Shown here: positions 59,940 to 64,000 of the stretch, in pieces | Numbering within the stretch: position 1 is the first letter of the stretch | How the letters are laid out: each line of letters opens with the position of its first letter | Assembly (NCBI GenBank): GCA_963556495.2 | Contig: OY747702.1 | Span: 21,774,403 to 21,838,402 of the forward strand | Direction: 5' to 3' | From: Valencia hispanica | Lineage: Eukaryota; Chordata; Actinopteri; Cyprinodontiformes; Valenciidae | Length of the DNA: 64,000 nucleotides | Translations under genes and position numbers: made by a program | Notes under the pieces: model-generated | Database searches by the model: none | Seen by the model: the letters and a program-made list of their open reading frames with translations, nothing else | Told to the model about the DNA's origin: nothing

Positions 59940-60178
59940 AGTACTTATTTCAACACGTTCAATTTCCTGTTGTACTGCATGGAGATCAGCAGAAATCTGC
60001 TTCAGATGAACAAATACATTCTTTAAAAATCATACAATGTGATTTCCTGGATATTTTATATTCTGTCTCTCACAGTTGAAGTGGACCTGTGATGAAAATG
60101 AAAGACCTCTTTCATCTTTTTTATGTGGGACAGCTTGCACAATCGGTGGCTGCCAAATACTTTTTTGCCCCACTGTAT
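59940..60178 (+). repeat. Tc1-like element 3' terminal remnant
   Basis: The order 'gaacaaatacattctttaaa', 'caatgtgatttcctgg', 'ttctgtctctcacagttgaa', 'gacctctttcatctttttta' and 'aatacttttttgccccactg' followed by TA matches the terminal repeat region of a common fish Tc1 family. Confidence 0.6.
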
Positions 60179-61499
60179 GTATTTAGTGTCACTGCTGTTG
60201 GACGATGCCTGAGACTTTAGTGGCCTTCTAGCTGGTGTTCAGACTTTACTGCTAGTCGGATATTGATGTAGTCCTGGATATGTTGTCCGAATACAGCATC
60301 TCCACACGTTTTAACTGGCAGTGCTGGGTTTTTTATGTATATTTTGTTCGATCTGAGTTTCCCATGCTTTATTGATATTTCTGTTCTTCAAATGTAAGTA
60401 AATTAATTTATTTTTTTCCAGTTGCAACAGTACAGTTTTTCTTTCCATGTTTCCAATTTTCCATCATGTTATTTACACATTATTTATTATGAAACATTAG
60501 CTCTAAAAAAACATTTTGACTAATGTCTTAGTTTATCTTACAAAACAGAAAATTGCTTAAATTGAAGTCTTATCATCTCACAGAGCTCATAAATTTGAAG
60601 AAGGATTGCTAAATTGTGATTTTACTGCCTCCTTCATAAGTACAAGGGGACTTTTTGGTCTGGATGAATACATATGACATTACACCAATATACGTATTTG
60701 TTGTTCTGAAATAAAAACTGATCTAGAAAATGAGAAATTCCAATATAGCTCCTAATTAGGCAGTCCCATTGATTTGCCTTGTACCAACTTTCCAGCTCAC
60801 ATGGAAGGAAAGCCCGAACAAAAAACCTCACACCTGCAGCATTCATCTTTTGAGTGACTCTGTGAATCAGGAGGTTGTGGTAAACTTACTCCTCACTTCC
60901 CTTTCTAGAAAAGCAGAAGGGTCATGTGATCTAAGCACTTCCATGGCCAGCAGACAAGAAGAAAGGCTAATTCTGACTCCCCTGACCTTTTTGTGTTTAA
61001 TGACTTACTTTTGACATTTGACATTTTTGGGAAACAGTCCTGCTTTCATTCCTCCAATTTTCCTGTAACTGTGCAGTAAGTTAAAAGAAAAAGATATATA
61101 ATCATCTTATCCAAAATGCAGTTGTTGCAGAGGTCTGATACTGAACTTTTAAAAAAGGTTAATTCCCCAAATAACTGGATTATCAGATTTCTGTCCCTGT
61201 TGTCTTTCTAGTTTTACAGTAAACAAAGGATAATCTTACCAAACATAAGACGTTAACATATTCAGCTAAATTAAACAGATGTGCAGGTTTTAGTTTCTTA
61301 AAAGACTTACTGAACACGTTGCTTAAATTGTATGTAATTGGATATAGTCACAATGTGTTTATATTGCAATGGTTTTACCATAATGTAATAACAAGAGTCA
61401 CATGATTCACTGAAAGTTGTTGGATAAATGATAAACATCGAACAGAGCTGTAAAGCTGTACATAGAGTGTCTTTCAAAAGTCCAGTATATTTATTTTAG
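60179..61499. other. No recognised feature
   Basis: AT-rich with only short open frames; nothing identified. Confidence 0.4.
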
Positions 61500-61558
61500 T
61501 TTTTGAGGTAACAAAATGTAGAAAATTCCAGAGGTATGAATAAGTTTTGCAAGAGACA
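61500..61558 (+). repeat. Tc1 terminal repeat remnant
   Basis: The text 'gaggtaacaaaatgtagaaa' and 'ggtatgaataagttttgcaa' resembles the outer end of a Tc1-like element ('gacaaaatgtggaaaagttc' then 'cgaatacttttgcaag'). Confidence 0.5.
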
Positions 61559-61596
61559 GTATTTTATTGTTACCTTGGATGTAAATCAGCGCCATT

Positions 61597-62633
61597 ACAT
61601 AGTAGTAGTAGTTTTATTCGGTCATTTCATTCCTTTATACATTAAACAAAAACATTATTATTTTTCATGTAAAAAACGATCGAAAGGGTTTAGGCTGAAG
61701 TTAATACTTATTATGCTTAACCCAATTTACATACTTATTTGTCAGCTTTATTTGCCAGGATTGTGTGCACAAACAAGAAATTGAGATCACTAATCACTCG
61801 TACAAAGTGCCAAAAAACACCTATTCACAATCCAAGACCAAAATGGGAAACAACTGAAGTTCATCTTATTTATGCATGCCCAATACATTAAACAAAACCG
61901 TAAACAAAAACAATAACCAGCATCAATAGCTCATACATACCACATAGATATATTTGCCATTTCTACGGAAAATAAAAAAAAATTTACTGATCATATCAAT
62001 GGCACAGGAAGCAAACTTATCCTTGCTATAGTTGGTATTTTTCTAAAGTCATACATTTAAACCGCTTTTTGAAGGTTTGTAGCGAGTTAGAATTTTTTAA
62101 GTTATCATCAAGATTATTCCATAGACTCACTCCTTGTACTGAAACACATCTCCTTTTTTTATTAGTTCTTATTTTCTTTATTTTAAACATCCCAGTGCCT
62201 CTTAAAGAATACCTACTTTCTCTAAGTTCAAACATTTTTGGGGGATATAAGGTGGAAGGTTAGTATGATATGCCTGATACACCACAGCCAGGGTGTTCAA
62301 ATCAACAATATCATATAGTTTTAAAGTTTTTAAATGGACAAACATAGAGTTTGTTGGTGTATAATAGTTAGCATGATTTATAATTCGAATTGCCTTCTTT
62401 TGAAGTAGAAAAATAGGATCTATGTTTACTATATAATTGTTTCCCCAGATTTCCACACCATAGTTCAGATATGGAAAAATAAGAGAATTATATAAAACTG
62501 ATCTCACTGTATTCATTATTCCAGTGTTTTTTGAAATTTTTAACTTAAGATCATTTATGTGCTGCTTCCAACTCAGTATTTCATCAACAGTAATTCGTAA
62601 AAAGTGTATCTTGTAATCCAGGACTTTGGTTCT
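61597..62633 (-). pseudogene. Non-LTR retrotransposon 3' fragment
   Basis: Minus-strand frames at 62202-62516 and 62026-62235 read SLIFPYLNYGVEIWGNNYIV, LLQKKAIRIINHANYYTPTN, VHLKTLKLYDIVDLNTLAVV, and then RCVSVQGVSLWNNLDDNLKN. This is the post-catalytic C-terminal region of a fish LINE protein, broken by a frameshift. The 3' untranslated part runs to a TAG-repeat tail (+ strand 'tagtagtagttttattcggt' near 61602). The 5' part with the reverse transcriptase core is missing. Confidence 0.7.
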
Positions 62634-62884
62634 CTAAGCTATAACTATACAGCATTTTAAAGCTCACTCTTAGATCTGTATCTTGGGGACATCAAATCTC
62701 CATAATAACAATTTATTGTAAAGCCAATAAATGTCAAACTACTAACATTGTGGAGTTTCCCAAAGGCAGTCAACAGGTCACATGGCCCTTGTTGTTTTAG
62801 ATGAGTTTCTGGTCCAACATACAAGTTATGAAGTTATTCTGACTAAATCCTGTTAATTAACTAAAACGTCCAGTCAGCTGTGAT

Positions 62885-62952
62885 GAAGCAGGGAACATTT
62901 AAAACATGCAGGGCAAAGAGCCTTGAGAATAAGTGCTGGGAAACATTGAGCC
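62885..62952. repeat. Partial copy of the palindromic MITE
   Basis: The text 'agcagggaacatttaaaaca' and 'agccttgagaataagtgctg' matches one arm of the element at 62995-63193. Confidence 0.5.
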
Positions 62953-62994
62953 TTGGTATGTGTGAATATCAGTAGTAGAATAAGTTTGTCTAAG

Positions 62995-63193
62995 CCAGTG
63001 TTACCCAACCCTGGTCCCCAAGGTAAACTGCCATGCACATTTTAGATGTATCCCTGCTTTAACACGCCTGCTTCAGATGATTGCAGTTCAGCAAAATAAT
63101 CAGCCAACAATGGAAATCAGGTGTGCTGAAACAGAGAAACATCTAAAACATGCTGGACAGTGTGCCTTGAAGAGTAGGTTTGAAAAACACTGG
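62995..63193. mobile_element. Palindromic MITE with 6-bp flanking duplication
   Basis: Both ends read CCAGTGTT on their own strand, and the arms (for example 'cattttagatgtatccctg' against the complement of 'cagagaaacatctaaaacat') pair over roughly 80 bp. The element is flanked by TCTAAG on both sides (62989-62994 and 63194-63199). It is non-coding. The superfamily is not certain. Confidence 0.75.
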
Positions 63194-63199
63194 TCTAAG

Positions 63200-63894
63200 A
63201 AAAATGGAATTTTTATCGCTTTGGGAATAATAAAGTTTTTTTTTAATTTAACTTAATCTAACTGAGCTGAACTGAAATAAACCGGTATGTCAACATTTAT
63301 ACAAGTCTCTGCAACTCTACCACAGTTTGAATGCAATTCATTTATCATTGTAGCTTTATGATGATGGTAGACTCTGCCATCTAACATTTTTTCCACTGTA
63401 AAAGGCAAATGTTTTCATTTTTTATCAACATTTAGATAGCAATGTGTATAAACCTTTTTTTTTATCCCTCTTTAATTACAAGGTTTAGTGTAGAGTGCAG
63501 TGTGGAGAAGAGTTCACTCAAGTAGAAAATATTAAACTGATAAGCTTTTCTTTGTTTTATTATTCGAACAGAATATTGTTTGGTTTTTGAGATGTTAAAG
63601 ACTTCTTTTTAAAGGATTGTAATTTTGGTTCATTAATATTTTATCACATATAAATGGATCAGTAACACAAGAATAAAATGTGTACATTAATTAAAAATGA
63701 TCAGACTGTCTCACAACATTTATTTGATATTCAGGTCAAGCTCAATATACTGTATCTGATTTTGATTAAAGTCTTATAAAATAATGTGTTATTCAAACAT
63801 CTTTCTGTGATCAGGAATGGAGTCTTCATTTTAAAAATAACGGAGAGGATGAGGTTAGTTTCACACAAAATACAGTTGGGTAAATGTAGGGTAC
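63200..63894. other. Mostly unrecognised
   Basis: A LINE-like tail word 'cgctttgggaataataaagt' occurs at 63218. Nothing else is identified. Confidence 0.35.
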
Positions 63895-63980
63895 ATTTTT
63901 AACTTTGTATAGCACTTTGAACTGCATTTCATTGTATGAAAAGCGCTTAATAAATAAAGTTGATTGATTGATTGATTTAT
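63895..63980 (+). repeat. L2-type LINE 3' end with (TTGA)n tail
   Basis: 'tatagcactttgaactgcat' and 'gaaaagcgcttaataaataa' followed by TTGATTGA repeats is the typical 3' terminus of an L2-type element with its short-unit tail. Only the end is present. Confidence 0.6.
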
Positions 63981-64000
63981 TAGCCTTTAAAAACTCCCCC

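Overview
This window looks like a non-coding-rich stretch of a ray-finned (teleost) fish nuclear chromosome. The evidence is a spliced interleukin-12 p40-type gene with GT-AG introns, many Tc1-like DNA transposons, an RTE/Rex3-type LINE, L2-type LINEs, tRNA-derived SINEs, several MITE families and long TA, ATT, GATA/TATC and AC microsatellites. The background is AT-rich and most of the window is transposon-derived or unrecognisable. Family names come from my memory of these families; no database search was possible.

The main gene is an intact seven-coding-exon IL-12 subunit beta (p40) gene on the + strand (46247-48775). It encodes 354 residues: a signal peptide, an Ig domain and two cytokine-receptor-type fibronectin domains ending in WSEW. 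A plausible promoter lies just upstream: an exact match to the Ets-IRF composite consensus GGAANNGAAA at 45739, a TATA box at 45770, a short non-coding first exon ending in a strong donor at 45823, and a 423-bp intron whose acceptor directly abuts the ATG. A polyadenylation signal follows at 48868. The only other host-gene-like sequence is a decayed two-exon fragment at 56752-57564.

Layout from left to right. 0-4 kb: an old Tc1 relic split by a 1.36-kb DNA transposon. 10-12.6 kb: + strand Tc1 fragments flanking an old copy of a Harbinger-like MITE. 14.2-14.7 kb: an internally deleted Tc1-like element with a long G-run. 18.2-22 kb: an almost full-length but decayed L2-type LINE (minus) interrupted by a pogo-like element. 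22.1-30.3 kb: a Tc1 tail, LTR-like sequences including a solo LTR with a perfect 5-bp duplication, a TTA-flanked MITE nested in another MITE, and a second copy of the 1.36-kb element. 31-33.4 kb: a second pogo-like copy with a Tc1 element inserted in it; the 18.5-kb copy preserves the empty site. 34-41 kb: Tc1 relics with L2 inserts, including a pair of about 98% identical inverted L2 segments. 41.7-45.1 kb: a LINE tail, a deleted Tc1-like element and a SINE. 50.1-56.6 kb: a cluster of a nearly intact RTE/Rex3-type LINE, a hAT-like relic and two Tc1-family elements, all joined by simple repeats. 57.9-64 kb: a 348-bp foldback element, SINE and Tc1 ends, a LINE 3' fragment, a palindromic MITE and an L2-type tail.

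No transposase or reverse transcriptase here looks fully functional. The RTE/Rex3-type LINE comes closest: it has one internal stop and is truncated at the 5' end.
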